Assembly: GCF_003583765.1 (NCBI RefSeq)
Contig: NZ_QXQA01000012.1
Location: 124,001 to 188,000 of the forward strand
From: Paenibacillus nanensis
GTDB taxonomy: Bacteria; Bacillota; Bacilli; Paenibacillales; Paenibacillaceae
Length of the DNA stretch: 64,000 nucleotides
Direction: 5' to 3'
Shown: one piece after another, positions 27,020 through 35,693 of the stretch
How the letters are laid out: each line of letters starts with the position of its first letter
Position numbering within the stretch: position 1 is the stretch's first letter
The notes under the pieces: model-generated
What the model was told of the DNA's origin: nothing
What the model saw: only the letters and a program-made list of their open reading frames with translations
Database searches by the model: none
Translations under genes and position numbers: made by a program

Positions 27020-28414
27020 TCAGCGTCCCTGCCCAAGCGGGAGCATGACAACGAAGCGTGCGCCGGAGCGTCCGGGCGGCGTGCTTTCCAGGCGGATGGT
27101 GCCGCCGTGCAGGTCGACAATTTTGCGGGCGATGGACAGGCCGAGGCCGCTGCCGCCCGCATTGCGGTTGCGGGAGGTGTCCGCTTTGTAGAAGCGCTCG
27201 AATATACGCTCCCGGTCCTCCTCGGCAACGCCGATGCCGGAATCCGCAAACTCGACGACGGCGGAATCCTCCTGCTGCGTAAGTGAAATCGCAATGGTGC
27301 CGCCTGCCGGCGTAAACTTGATGCTGTTGGTCAGCAGATTGCTCCATACGCCGCTGAGCAGGTCCTCGTCCCCATGTACGCCGAGCGGCTCAACATCCAG
27401 CTCAATATGGAGACCTTTATTCCGCCATGCAGGTTCAAAAGCTAGGACGAGCTGGCGCAGCTGCTTATCGAGACGAATCGGGGCAGGATGAAACGGGTGA
27501 TGCTGGGAATCCAGCGACGAGAGCTTCAGCAGGTTCTCGCTCAGCTTGGACAGCCTGCCGCTCTCCTGCTGGATAATGCCGACGTAGCGCTCCCGTTCCG
27601 CATCGGTCACATCGCGGCTCCGCAAGGCTTCGGCATACCCATGAATCGACGTAAGCGGCGATTGCAGCTCATGCGAGACGTTCGCCACAAAATCTTGCCG
27701 CATCGTCTCCAGCTGTGACAAGCTCCGGGCCATCGTATTCATGCTTTTGGCAAGCTGCCCCAGCTCGTCGCCGCGGCTATCCGGCAGCCGAATCGAGAAA
27801 TTGCCTTCCGCCATCGTAACCGCCGCATCGTTCATTTGTTTAATCGGCTTTACCAAGTATCTGGCCGCAATCACGATAAGAATGGAGCCGATGACGAGCA
27901 GCGACAAGAGCAGCGTGACCGCCGTGGCGATAAAATTGCTCGTCTGCGGATAACGCTCCGGCAGCAGAAACAACGCCCATTTCTCGCCATTCAGCTCGAC
28001 CAGTCTGCCAAAGGCGGGCGGCGGCGGATAGCCGTTGCTCCGTTCCCCGTCCGGCACCATCGTCCGGGCAGCCCCGCCGTCAAGCACCGTATCGAGCTCT
28101 CGGGAATGCAGGACCCGGTCCCGTAAAGCAGAGCCTCGTTTGCCTACGGCTATCACCTCTTCATCCGGGCCGACGGCGACAATGGAGAGCTTATGAATCG
28201 CGCTCAATTCCTGCAGGAAAGGCTCGAGAGAGACCGGGGCCGACACGTCATGCAGCTGCTGGATCCGGCCGAATTCATTGTCCAGCTCCTCCATTAAGGA
28301 GCCTCTGGACTGCTGCTTGAACAATAAACTGTTCAGCAAGAAGGAGAGGGCGATGCTCGCGACAACGACAATTAAAAAAGTTGCCGTGATGCGGACATAC
28401 AAGGATCGGATCAT
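27020..28414 (-). CDS. HAMP-domain sensor histidine kinase
   Basis: This 464-residue membrane kinase pairs with the OmpR-type regulator that overlaps it by 4 nt. Helices at about residues 10-32 and 160-185 flank an extracellular sensor domain. HAMP (about 185-238) leads to HisKA with the phospho-acceptor His248 in NVSHELQSPLTSIHGY, then the ATPase domain with N and G boxes (NLLTNSIKFTP, FADSGIGV, GGSGLGLSIARKI). The pair lies next to, and diverges from, an efflux operon of MacA/MacB type, an arrangement typical of sensors for cell-envelope stress or antimicrobial compounds. The signal is unknown. Confidence 0.93.
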   Translation of the reverse strand: MIRSLYVRITATFLIVVVASIALSFLLNSLLFKQQSRGSLMEELDNEFGRIQQLHDVSAPVSLEPFLQELSAIHKLSIVAVGPDEEVIAVGKRGSALRDRVLHSRELDTVLDGGAARTMVPDGERSNGYPPPPAFGRLVELNGEKWALFLLPERYPQTSNFIATAVTLLLSLLVIGSILIVIAARYLVKPIKQMNDAAVTMAEGNFSIRLPDSRGDELGQLAKSMNTMARSLSQLETMRQDFVANVSHELQSPLTSIHGYAEALRSRDVTDAERERYVGIIQQESGRLSKLSENLLKLSSLDSQHHPFHPAPIRLDKQLRQLVLAFEPAWRNKGLHIELDVEPLGVHGDEDLLSGVWSNLLTNSIKFTPAGGTIAISLTQQEDSAVVEFADSGIGVAEEDRERIFERFYKADTSRNRNAGGSGLGLSIARKIVDLHGGTIRLESTPPGRSGARFVVMLPLGQGR

Positions 28415-29085
28415 TTCAGTATCTCCAAGCGGTAACCCAGTCCTCTGACCGTGGCAATGCGGAAGCCGCAGCTTTCTTCCGGGAAGCGGTCCCTGAGCCG
28501 CTTAATATGTACGTCGACCGTCCGTTCGTCGCCCTCGTAATTAACGCCCCACAGCTGCTCGATGAGCTCTTCGCGGGCAAAGGTTTTGCCAGGATAACTG
28601 GCGAGCTTGAACAGCAATTCGAATTCTCGGGGCGGCAATGTTATCGCTTCGCCGTCAGCCGTAATCCGAAAATCCGACATGTCCATCACAACGGAGCCGA
28701 ACTCGATCCGCTGCGAAGCCGCAATCCGGAACCGCCGCAGCAGCGCTTTGACTCTTGCGATTAACTCCGGCGGATCGAACGGCTTGACCATATAATCGTC
28801 CGCCCCAAGCTCAAGTCCTCTGACTTTATGGGCGGTCTCTCCCTTGGCGGTGAGCATCAGCTTCGGAAAATCGTAACTGCCGCCAAGCGCGGAGCATAGC
28901 GCCCACCCGTCCATTCTTGGCATCATCACGTCAATGATGGCGAGATCCGGCCGAACCGCCTCGAGCTTGTCCAGCGCGTCAACCCCGTCCACCGCCTCAA
29001 CAACCTGATGCCCATCCCTTTTGAGAAACAAGGAGACGAGCTCCCGAATATTTGCGTCATCGTCTACCACTACGATTTTTGGCAT
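28411..29085 (-). CDS. OmpR/PhoB-family response regulator
   Basis: This 224-residue regulator has a receiver domain (about 1-120) with DDD at 8-10, phospho-acceptor Asp52 in AIIDVMMPRMDG and the conserved Lys in YMVKPFDPPEL. The C-terminal winged helix (about 128-224) shows LPPREFELLFKLASYPGK and the recognition region VDVHIKRLRDRF. The ATG at 29085 follows GGGAAGGGGATT; a longer frame upstream has no family match. It is cotranscribed with the kinase (ATGA overlap). Evenly spaced 11-bp repeats in the divergent promoter region probably are its binding sites. Confidence 0.95.
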   Translation of the reverse strand: MPKIVVVDDDANIRELVSLFLKRDGHQVVEAVDGVDALDKLEAVRPDLAIIDVMMPRMDGWALCSALGGSYDFPKLMLTAKGETAHKVRGLELGADDYMVKPFDPPELIARVKALLRRFRIAASQRIEFGSVVMDMSDFRITADGEAITLPPREFELLFKLASYPGKTFAREELIEQLWGVNYEGDERTVDVHIKRLRDRFPEESCGFRIATVRGLGYRLEILK

Positions 29086-29136
29086 ACGAATCCCCTTCCC
29101 CATGAACTTATCTATTAGAAAGCGTACATCGCGAAG

Positions 29137-29235
29137 CTGAAATGAAACTGAAATGACTGTGAAAGAAAGCTGAATTTGCGCAAAAAAACATCGGATATGC
29201 TCGTTCATTTTGCGTTCATTATCGTTTGCTATACT
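29137..29235. promoter_or_regulatory. Divergent regulatory region with 11-bp direct repeats
   Basis: Four half-sites, CTGAAAT (29137), CTGAAAT (29148), GTGAAAG (29159) and CTGAATT (29170), are spaced exactly 11 bp, the pattern OmpR/PhoB proteins bind. Further on, CGTTCATT occurs twice at 29202 and 29213, again 11 bp apart, just before a TATACT (29230-29235) that can serve as -10 for the efflux operon. This supports control of the operon, and perhaps of the regulator itself, by the neighbouring regulator. Confidence 0.55.
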
Positions 29236-29272
29236 CGATCGCACAAACACTGTGGAGGGTGGAATACAGCCA

Positions 29273-30862
29273 ATGAAACGATGGAAGCTATGGCTTGGTC
29301 TTGCAGTAATCATCATAGCAGCAGGCTCTGGCGGCGCTTATTATTATTTGAAACCGGATCAGACAGCAGCGGCGGAGGAGTCCGCATCCGTAACCGTACA
29401 GGCGACCAGAAGCAATTTGGAGCTGAAAATAAGCGCGACGGGAAGCGTCGTAGCCGATTCGCGCGAGACGGTTACGGCAGGCGCCACCGGGACGATCGAG
29501 ACGCTGAACGTAAAAGTCGGCGACAAGGTCAAAGCGGGTCAGGTGCTTGCGACCTTTGAGCCGGAGAAGGACTATGAAAAAGAAATAACGAGTTTGCAGA
29601 CGAGCATTGAGAGCAAGCAGCTGCAGCTTGAGGATTATCAGACGCAATATAAAGAGGCGACAGGCACGGAGAACGAGGAAGAAACGAAGCGGAAAATTTC
29701 CCTCTCGATCGAAAGCCTGAAGCTGGAGATCCGGCAAGCGGAGGAAGATATAAACGACCTGTACGAGGAGCAAGCGAGTGTGCCGGAAGTTGTCGCGACG
29801 ATCGATGGCGAAGTAACGGCAAGCGATGTGAGTATAGGCGACGAAGTCAGCCCGAATACCGTCATTGCCGAAATCGTCAATTACGATCAGCTGGAGTTTG
29901 TCGTATCGGTGGATGAGCTGGACATCCCTTCCGTCCAAGAAGGCCAGATTGCGCAAATCTATTTGAACGCACTCTCGGATCAGACGTTCGAGGGCACCGT
30001 CTCGAGCATTGCGCGCGAGGGCACTTCGTCGGGGGGCGTCTCCGCTTATGAAGTCAGCCTGCTAATGAAAGAAATCGAGGGCGTCAAAGTGGGCATGTCA
30101 GGAGAAGCGGATATCGTGCTCGAGTCGAGAGAAAATGTAGTGGTCGTGCCGGTTGACGCGGTGATGGAGATGGGCAATCGCACATTCGTCCGCGTGCCGG
30201 ACGACGGCGGGTCGCAGACAGGCGCCTCTGCCGGCAGCCCGAGCGGCGGAGCAGAAGGAACAGGAGCCGAGGGAGGGACAACGGCGGGCGAAGTGCCGGC
30301 AGGTGATGCGCCGGTAGGCGGCGCTTCGGACAGCGGCGCACCGGCGAGTGAAGCGGCATCAGACGGAACGCCGGCAGGCGGCGCGCCGGCAGGCCAAACG
30401 CCAGCGGGCGGAGTTCCGGCAACCGGAGGCAGAGCGGCAGCGCCAAACTCCGAGGGGGCGGATCAGGCAGCGGGCGAAGGCCGTGGCCAAGGTCAAACGC
30501 CGAGTTTCCCGCAAGGGCAAGAGGCGCAGGGCGGAAGACAGGGAGCGGCCGGGCGCGGCGCAGGGATGGGAGCGATGGCCGGTATGGAAGGACGGCTCGT
30601 TGCCGTTGAGACGGGACTAAGCGACGAAACGTATGTCGAGATCGTTTCGGGCCTTGAGGAAGGGGATGCGGTTCTTATCCCGGTTCCGCAGGGTACGGTC
30701 GGCATGGGCACGGATTCGGAAGAGGAAGGGGTCCAAATGATGCCGGGCGGCATGTTCCCGGGCGGCAGCATGGGCGGCTTCGGCGGTGGAGGCGGCGGCT
30801 TCGGCGGAGGAATGGGCGGCGGCGCCCAGCGTACAGGCAGCATGGGAGGCGGCGCGCGATGA
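29273..30862 (+). CDS. MacA-like efflux periplasmic adaptor (membrane fusion) protein
   Basis: This 529-residue protein is the adaptor of a MacAB-type export system; in a Gram-positive it works on the outer face of the membrane. An N-terminal helix (about 5-25) anchors it. A biotinyl-lipoyl-like half motif (VGDKVKAGQVLATFEPEKD), a coiled-coil hairpin (about 95-165) and beta-barrel parts follow. Between the barrel (FVRVPDDGG) and a final adaptor segment (GRLVAVETGLSDETYVEIVSG) lies an insertion of about 125 residues rich in Gly, Ala, Pro and Ser, and the last 40 residues are Gly/Met-rich. The ATG follows GGAGGGTGG. It overlaps the ATPase gene by ATGA. Confidence 0.88.
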   Translation: MKRWKLWLGLAVIIIAAGSGGAYYYLKPDQTAAAEESASVTVQATRSNLELKISATGSVVADSRETVTAGATGTIETLNVKVGDKVKAGQVLATFEPEKDYEKEITSLQTSIESKQLQLEDYQTQYKEATGTENEEETKRKISLSIESLKLEIRQAEEDINDLYEEQASVPEVVATIDGEVTASDVSIGDEVSPNTVIAEIVNYDQLEFVVSVDELDIPSVQEGQIAQIYLNALSDQTFEGTVSSIAREGTSSGGVSAYEVSLLMKEIEGVKVGMSGEADIVLESRENVVVVPVDAVMEMGNRTFVRVPDDGGSQTGASAGSPSGGAEGTGAEGGTTAGEVPAGDAPVGGASDSGAPASEAASDGTPAGGAPAGQTPAGGVPATGGRAAAPNSEGADQAAGEGRGQGQTPSFPQGQEAQGGRQGAAGRGAGMGAMAGMEGRLVAVETGLSDETYVEIVSGLEEGDAVLIPVPQGTVGMGTDSEEEGVQMMPGGMFPGGSMGGFGGGGGGFGGGMGGGAQRTGSMGGGAR

Positions 30863-31617
30863 CGGGCGCGAAGCAGGACGCCCTCATCGAAATCAGCAAT
30901 CTCGTCAAGCAATACGTGATGGGCAAAGAGACCGTAACCGTGCTGAAGGGCGTATCGCTTCATGTATACCCAGGCGATTTTGTGGCGATTGTAGGGCCGT
31001 CCGGCTCGGGCAAATCGACAATGATGAACGTAATCGGCTGCTTGGATACGCCGACGGAAGGCAGCTACAAGCTCGATGGCACCGAGGTGAGAGGGCTTAG
31101 CGACGATAAGCTGGCGGATATCCGCAACAAGAAGATCGGGTTCATCTTCCAAGGCTTTCATCTGCTGCCTAAGCTGACCGCGCTTGAGAATTGCGAGCTG
31201 CCGCTCATCTATCGCGGCTTGCCTGCCAAACAGCGCAGAGAGCTCGCGTTGACCGCGCTGGAACAGGTCGGCCTCGGAGAACGCGTCCATCACAGGCCCA
31301 GCGAGCTGTCCGGCGGCCAGCAGCAGCGGGTGGCGATCGCCCGCGCGCTCGCGACGAATCCGCCGATTCTGCTTGCGGATGAACCGACCGGCGCGCTGGA
31401 TATGAAGACGGGCCAGGAGGTGCTCGGTCTTATGGAGGAACTGAACCGCCAAGGCCATACGATCGTGCTTATTACGCATGATATGGATGTAGCGAAGCGG
31501 GCCAAAAGAACGGTTGTTATGCGGGACGGCGTGCTGACGGAGGAGAGGAGGTACGGGCATGAAGCTGAGCCAAGGGTTCAGGATGGCGTTCAAGAGCGTC
31601 TGGTCGAACAAGCTTAG
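30859..31617 (+). CDS. MacB-type ABC transporter ATP-binding protein
   Basis: This 252-residue ATPase powers the export system. Walker A ([12 protein letters not shown]), the signature [15 protein letters not shown], Walker B ([12 protein letters not shown]) and the H-loop (LITHDMD) are all intact, and the overall form matches the LolD/MacB/SalX group. It overlaps the adaptor gene by 4 nt and the permease gene by 59 nt, so all three subunits are likely made in step. Confidence 0.95.
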   Translation: MTGAKQDALIEISNLVKQYVMGKETVTVLKGVSLHVYPGDFVAIVGPSGSGKSTMMNVIGCLDTPTEGSYKLDGTEVRGLSDDKLADIRNKKIGFIFQGFHLLPKLTALENCELPLIYRGLPAKQRRELALTALEQVGLGERVHHRPSELSGGQQQRVAIARALATNPPILLADEPTGALDMKTGQEVLGLMEELNRQGHTIVLITHDMDVAKRAKRTVVMRDGVLTEERRYGHEAEPRVQDGVQERLVEQA

Positions 31618-32731
31618 AACCGCGCTTTCCATGCTGGGTATTCTGATCGGCGTTGCGACCGTCATCGCTCTGGTCGGCATGGGCCAAGGCTCGCAGAAGG
31701 AAGTGGAGGACCAAGTCGCCAGCCTGGGGACCAACTCTTTATCGGTCACCATTTCGGGACGCGGAACGACAACCTCGCTATCATTGGAAGACGCGCTTGC
31801 GCTTGCCGAGATTACAAATATAGAAGCGGTATCGCCGACGGTAAGCGGCAGCGCGACGGTCAAATACGAGAAGACGAGCACGGACGTTACGGTTGAAGGC
31901 ATTACGGGACATTATGAGGTCGTCAACGATTTCAGTGTACAGTCCGGCCGTTACATCGCACCGATCGATGTCCGGAATACGCAGAAGGTGGCGCTGATCG
32001 GCGTGGACACGGCGGAAGAGCTGTTCGGGAACGAGGATCCGGTCGGCGAGGTCATTCTCGTGAACGGCAGCCGGTTCACAATCGTCGGTTTGCTGGAGGC
32101 GAAAGGAAGCACGCTGACCGGCTCTAACGACGAGAAGATCTTGATCCCGATCACAACCGCGCAAAAAATGTTCGACAGCGTCGGCGTCCGCAGCATTAAT
32201 ATTAAGGTGGAGGATATGGACCGGATGGACGCGACGGTCTCGGCTTTGGAAGCCAGCCTTCTTGAGACATTTCGGGGAGACGACAGCAGCTACCGGGTAT
32301 TCAATCAGGAGGATGCGGTCGAGACGCTGAACGCCGTCAACGAAACGATGAATACAATGCTGCTCTACGTGGCGGCGATTACGCTGCTCGTCGGCGGAAT
32401 CGGCGTCATGAACATTATGCTTGTGTCGGTCACCGAGCGGACGCGCGAGATCGGGATTCGCAAGTCGCTGGGCGCGAAGCGGCGGGATATCATGTTCCAG
32501 TTCCTCGTCGAGGCGGTCGTCATCAGCGGGATGGGCGGAGCGCTCGGCATCGGGACCGGCTACTTGGGTTCCTATATCATCGGTATAGCAGACGGAACGG
32601 ATACGTCGGTTCCTTTCACTACCGTAATCATCGCATTTGCTTTCTCGGCTTTTGTCGGCGTTGTGTTTGGACTGTTCCCGGCCAACAAGGCATCCCGCCT
32701 GAAGCCGGTAGACGCTCTGCGGCATGACTAG
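31559..32731 (+). CDS. MacB-type ABC transporter permease
   Basis: This 390-residue permease has the MacB/FtsX layout: an N-terminal helix (about residues 20-42, [20 protein letters not shown]), a large extracellular domain (about 43-265), and three C-terminal helices (about 267-380). The conserved [20 protein letters not shown] segment marks the family. The ATG at 31559 follows GGAGAGGAGG and lies inside the ATPase gene. Together with the adaptor and ATPase it probably exports antimicrobial peptides or other toxic compounds; the substrate cannot be read from sequence. Confidence 0.94.
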   Translation: MKLSQGFRMAFKSVWSNKLRTALSMLGILIGVATVIALVGMGQGSQKEVEDQVASLGTNSLSVTISGRGTTTSLSLEDALALAEITNIEAVSPTVSGSATVKYEKTSTDVTVEGITGHYEVVNDFSVQSGRYIAPIDVRNTQKVALIGVDTAEELFGNEDPVGEVILVNGSRFTIVGLLEAKGSTLTGSNDEKILIPITTAQKMFDSVGVRSINIKVEDMDRMDATVSALEASLLETFRGDDSSYRVFNQEDAVETLNAVNETMNTMLLYVAAITLLVGGIGVMNIMLVSVTERTREIGIRKSLGAKRRDIMFQFLVEAVVISGMGGALGIGTGYLGSYIIGIADGTDTSVPFTTVIIAFAFSAFVGVVFGLFPANKASRLKPVDALRHD

Positions 32732-32787
32732 GCTCCATTAACGAGATTGAAAGAGAAGATTCGAATCGTAAAGGTTTTCTAATTTAA

Positions 32788-32862
32788 GTCTATCCTAGCA
32801 AACCGCCTCATAGAATGAACTATCCGGACGAGGGTAGTGAGAGAGATACCCTCGCTCGTCCG
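32788..32862 (+). promoter_or_regulatory. Probable SigE promoter and leader hairpin of spoIID
   Basis: CATAGAAT (32809-32816) matches the SigE -10 consensus CATACAAT at 7 of 8 positions, and GTCTATCC (32788-32795) lies 13 bp upstream as a -35. spoIID is a SigE gene in Bacillus. Right after it, CCGGACGAGGGTA pairs with TACCCTCGCTCGTCCGG, with a 4-nt bulge, in the expected leader; there is no T run. Confidence 0.5.
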
Positions 32863-32927
32863 GCGCCGCAGCCATCGGTATTCGTCTGGCAGCGGCAGGT
32901 TCTTCGAAGGGGGCGGTTTTTGTAAGC

Positions 32928-34199
32928 ATGATGGATAGGCTTGCTAGAATACGGACAAGCGTAGGAGAATTGGCGAAACGGCGTGACTGGTGGGTTGTTT
33001 TCGGAGTTGGCCTATTATTGGGCTCCGCTGTATTCGGAATGAAAGTTTTATTGAAAGATCGGACGCCTCCGCAATCTGCACAAAAGGCATCCGTTCAGGA
33101 GGATCTACAGGCCTTGTGGGATGGCGCGGTAGAGGTATCCATTCCGGAGCAGGCGAAGTCCGTACAATCGGTACAAGCAGCACGTATCCCGGCCCAAACC
33201 GTGTACGAGCCGGATGTTCCCGCCAAAGAAGCGGCGGTAGAGACAGAATCTGCGAACAACGAGGATAGCAAGAATATAAGCGGAGACGACAAGAAAAATG
33301 AGAGCGCGGGCACGATAAAAATTCCTGCCAAAACCGCGCTTGACGGCGAGAAGGTTCGCGTCTATTTAACCGACAAGAAGAGGATAGAGACCGTTCCTCT
33401 CGAAACGTATGTGATGGGCGTATTGGCCGCGGAGATGCCGATCGACTTCCATCTTGAAGCGCTCAAAGCCCAGGCTGTAGCCGCCCGCACCTATATCGTC
33501 CGAAGACTTTCTTCCGGCGCCAGGAGCGGCGAAGCCGATGTGCTGGACACGGTGCAGCATCAAGTCTATTTTTCCAAGGACGAGCTGGCTTCGCGGTGGA
33601 AGGGCAAAGCGAAGCGGGACAACCTCGCAAAGCTGAAGCAGGCGGTGGAAGAGACGCGGGGACTCGTCATGACGTATGAGGGCGAGCCGATCGAAGCGGC
33701 GTTCTTCTCTACCAGCAATGGTTATACCGAAAACTCGGAGGATTACTGGGAGCAGCCGCTTCCTTATCTCCGCAGCGTCGCGAGCCCGTGGGATAAGGAG
33801 CTGTCGCCCCGCTATGAGGCCGATCAGACCTTGAAGCTCTCCAGCTTTTACCGCGCGATGGGACTTTCCGGGAAGGCGGCCAAGGGCAAGCCGGCTATTA
33901 AAGTAACGGAATGGACTGACGGCAAGCGTATTAAGGAAGTAGAGATCAACGGCAAAGCTTTCAGCGGGAGAGAAGTAAGAGAGAGATTAGGACTTGCTTC
34001 CTCGCACTTCAGCTGGAAGATAGGGAAAGACAGCATAACGATCACGACCTATGGCCTCGGACATGGCGTCGGCATGAGCCAATGGGGGGCCAACGGAATG
34101 GCGCAGGACGGGAAGACGGCGGAGGAAATTTTGGAGCACTATTATACAGGCGCAAGCTTAGAGCAAGCTTCAAAGCTTCCAAAGCGGACAAACTCTTAA
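32928..34199 (+). CDS. spoIID: Stage II sporulation protein D, peptidoglycan lytic transglycosylase
   Basis: SpoIID cuts glycan strands during engulfment of the forespore, with SpoIIM and SpoIIP. The 423-residue protein has a membrane helix at about residues 22-42, a charged linker region to about 140, and the catalytic SpoIID domain. The probable catalytic acid is Glu169 in LAAEMP, followed by EALKAQAVAARTYI. The late motif GLGHGVGMSQWGANGMA is also conserved. It is longer than the Bacillus protein (about 340) because of the linker. A SigE-like promoter lies upstream. spoIIQ follows with its own likely promoter. Confidence 0.95.
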   Translation: MMDRLARIRTSVGELAKRRDWWVVFGVGLLLGSAVFGMKVLLKDRTPPQSAQKASVQEDLQALWDGAVEVSIPEQAKSVQSVQAARIPAQTVYEPDVPAKEAAVETESANNEDSKNISGDDKKNESAGTIKIPAKTALDGEKVRVYLTDKKRIETVPLETYVMGVLAAEMPIDFHLEALKAQAVAARTYIVRRLSSGARSGEADVLDTVQHQVYFSKDELASRWKGKAKRDNLAKLKQAVEETRGLVMTYEGEPIEAAFFSTSNGYTENSEDYWEQPLPYLRSVASPWDKELSPRYEADQTLKLSSFYRAMGLSGKAAKGKPAIKVTEWTDGKRIKEVEINGKAFSGREVRERLGLASSHFSWKIGKDSITITTYGLGHGVGMSQWGANGMAQDGKTAEEILEHYYTGASLEQASKLPKRTNS

Positions 34200-34216
34200 A
34201 TTTTGATATCCCTCAC

Positions 34217-34246
34217 GTATAAACCTAGCAGATGTGGCAACAATGG
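34217..34246 (+). promoter_or_regulatory. Possible SigF promoter of spoIIQ
   Basis: GTATA (34217-34221) and GGCAACAATGG (34236-34246) are separated by 14 bp and resemble SigF elements. spoIIQ is a SigF gene in Bacillus. The predicted leader would be very short, about 12 nt, which weakens the call. Confidence 0.4.
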
Positions 34247-34263
34247 CTAGTGAGGTGATATCA

Positions 34264-35013
34264 ATGAATGATCAAAACAAGCAAAAGCAAAGACCAGAGG
34301 AAACTCCCAAAAACGTACTGGGAGGCGCGTCTGCCGCGAACTCTAGCAGCGGTTTGAAGAAACTATTCGCAAAGCGTTGGGTTTCTCCAGCAATCTTCAT
34401 GGCTGCGGCAGCAATTATCGTAACCTTAATGTGGATCTATCAGGGTTCGGATCCGGCACAACAAACAACGGCGCCGGAAGATACCACTGAAGTGACGCAA
34501 GGGGACGAGCAAACGCAAGGCAGCACGAATGAGGAAGCAGCAGTTGATGAGGAAGAGGTTGTCGCGATCGCCGAAAATATGAAGTGGCCGGTTGCCAGCC
34601 TGGAAGCTCTGCAAATGGAAACAAAGTTCTATGACAGCAGCGCAAGCGAAGCGGATAAGGAAGCGGCTCTCATTCAAGTTAACAACACGTACTCGCCGCA
34701 TACGGGAATCGACTTCGCGGATCCGAACGGCCAGCCATTCGATGTTCTGGCGGCGCTTGACGGCAAGGTATCCCATATCGAAGCTCATCCAACGAACGGC
34801 AACATCGTCGAAATCGACCACGGCAACGGCCTAGTCACGGTCTACCAAAGCTTGGCGGATATTCAAGTGGCGGAAGGCGACGAAGTCAGCCAAGGCGATG
34901 TGATCGCGAAAGCGGGCCGAAGCGACCTGGAGAAAGACATGGGCGTACACCTTCACTTCGAAACACGCCTTGACGGCGAGACGGTTAATCCAAGCAAATA
35001 CATTACGGAATAA
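34264..35013 (+). CDS. spoIIQ: Stage II sporulation protein Q, M23-type
   Basis: SpoIIQ sits in the forespore membrane and joins SpoIIIAH across the intermembrane space during engulfment. The 249-residue protein has one helix (about residues 42-60), an acidic linker, and a LytM/M23 domain from about 135. Unlike the Bacillus subtilis protein, which I recall as lacking a zinc ligand, the residues for an active metallopeptidase are present: His146 and Asp150 in HTGIDFAD, and His229 and His231 in HLHFE. The ATG at 34264 follows GAGGTGAT. It stands between spoIID and spoIIID, the Bacillus gene order. Confidence 0.92.
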   Translation: MNDQNKQKQRPEETPKNVLGGASAANSSSGLKKLFAKRWVSPAIFMAAAAIIVTLMWIYQGSDPAQQTTAPEDTTEVTQGDEQTQGSTNEEAAVDEEEVVAIAENMKWPVASLEALQMETKFYDSSASEADKEAALIQVNNTYSPHTGIDFADPNGQPFDVLAALDGKVSHIEAHPTNGNIVEIDHGNGLVTVYQSLADIQVAEGDEVSQGDVIAKAGRSDLEKDMGVHLHFETRLDGETVNPSKYITE

Positions 35014-35046
35014 GCACAGCGGCTTGTCCAGAGGGCAAAGCGGCGG

Positions 35047-35085
35047 GAGCGGGAGAAATTTTCCCGCTCTTTTTTTATTTTTTTT
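35047..35085 (+). terminator. Terminator after spoIIQ
   Basis: GAGCGGGA (35047-35054) pairs with TCCCGCTC (35062-35069), followed by a run of seven T residues and a second T run. Confidence 0.92.
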
Positions 35086-35183
35086 CTAGGCCGGCAGACC
35101 TGTTCCCAAAAGGCTTTTCCCGCTTTAAATCGGTGTTCGATCAAAAATTCTTGTCTTTCCGGGCTTGTCACGCTTGGACATAA

Positions 35184-35212
35184 AGAATATATAACCGCTC
35201 CACTCATATAAT
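35184..35212 (+). promoter_or_regulatory. Probable SigE promoter of spoIIID
   Basis: CATATAAT (35205-35212) fits the SigE -10 at 7 of 8 positions, with AGAATATA (35184-35191) 13 bp upstream as a -35. spoIIID is transcribed by SigE in Bacillus. Confidence 0.5.
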
Positions 35213-35245
35213 GTACCAAACTATCTCGAGTAGGGAGGCGGGAAC

Positions 35246-35533
35246 GTGCACGACTACATCAAAGAGCGAACCATTAAAATAGGCCGATGCATCGTGGAGA
35301 CGAAGCATACGGTGCGAACGATCGCTAAAGAGTTTGGCGTGTCCAAAAGCACGGTGCATAAGGACTTAACCGAGCGGTTGCCGGAGATAAACCCCGACCT
35401 GGCGGACCAGGTGAAGCACATTCTCGAGTACCACAAATCCATCAGGCATCTTAGGGGAGGAGAAGCGACCAAGATCAAGTATAAGAAGACGAGCGGCAAG
35501 AAGCGCGAAGTGCTTGCGGCCGGCAAAGTTTAG
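35246..35533 (+). CDS. spoIIID: Sporulation transcriptional regulator SpoIIID
   Basis: SpoIIID is a small DNA-binding protein that switches many SigE genes on or off in the mother cell. The 95-residue product has the family helix-turn-helix TVRTIAKEFGVSKSTVHKDL at about residues 23-42 and a basic C-terminal tail (KIKYKKTSGKKR). The GTG at 35246 is used as start because GGAGGCGGG lies 7 nt before it. A SigE-like promoter precedes it. Confidence 0.96.
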   Translation: MHDYIKERTIKIGRCIVETKHTVRTIAKEFGVSKSTVHKDLTERLPEINPDLADQVKHILEYHKSIRHLRGGEATKIKYKKTSGKKREVLAAGKV

Positions 35534-35693
35534 CGTTCCGCAAACACCTTGTCTTTTCGATTATTTTTTACAAAAGCGTGGAGGATTTTTGTCGGATTTG
35601 GCGAATAATGTTCGTTAGGGGGTTGCTCCTTTTACGGGAGGAACAAATTGGAACGATAACGTTAACATTTATTCGTTGGGGGACTTAAGCCTT

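Noticed and set aside
26482-27294. An 801-residue GerAA with an N-terminal extension
   Set aside because: The extension is the translation of repeat array 3 and of the antisense of the kinase gene; a TTG with a good ribosome binding site gives the normal family length.
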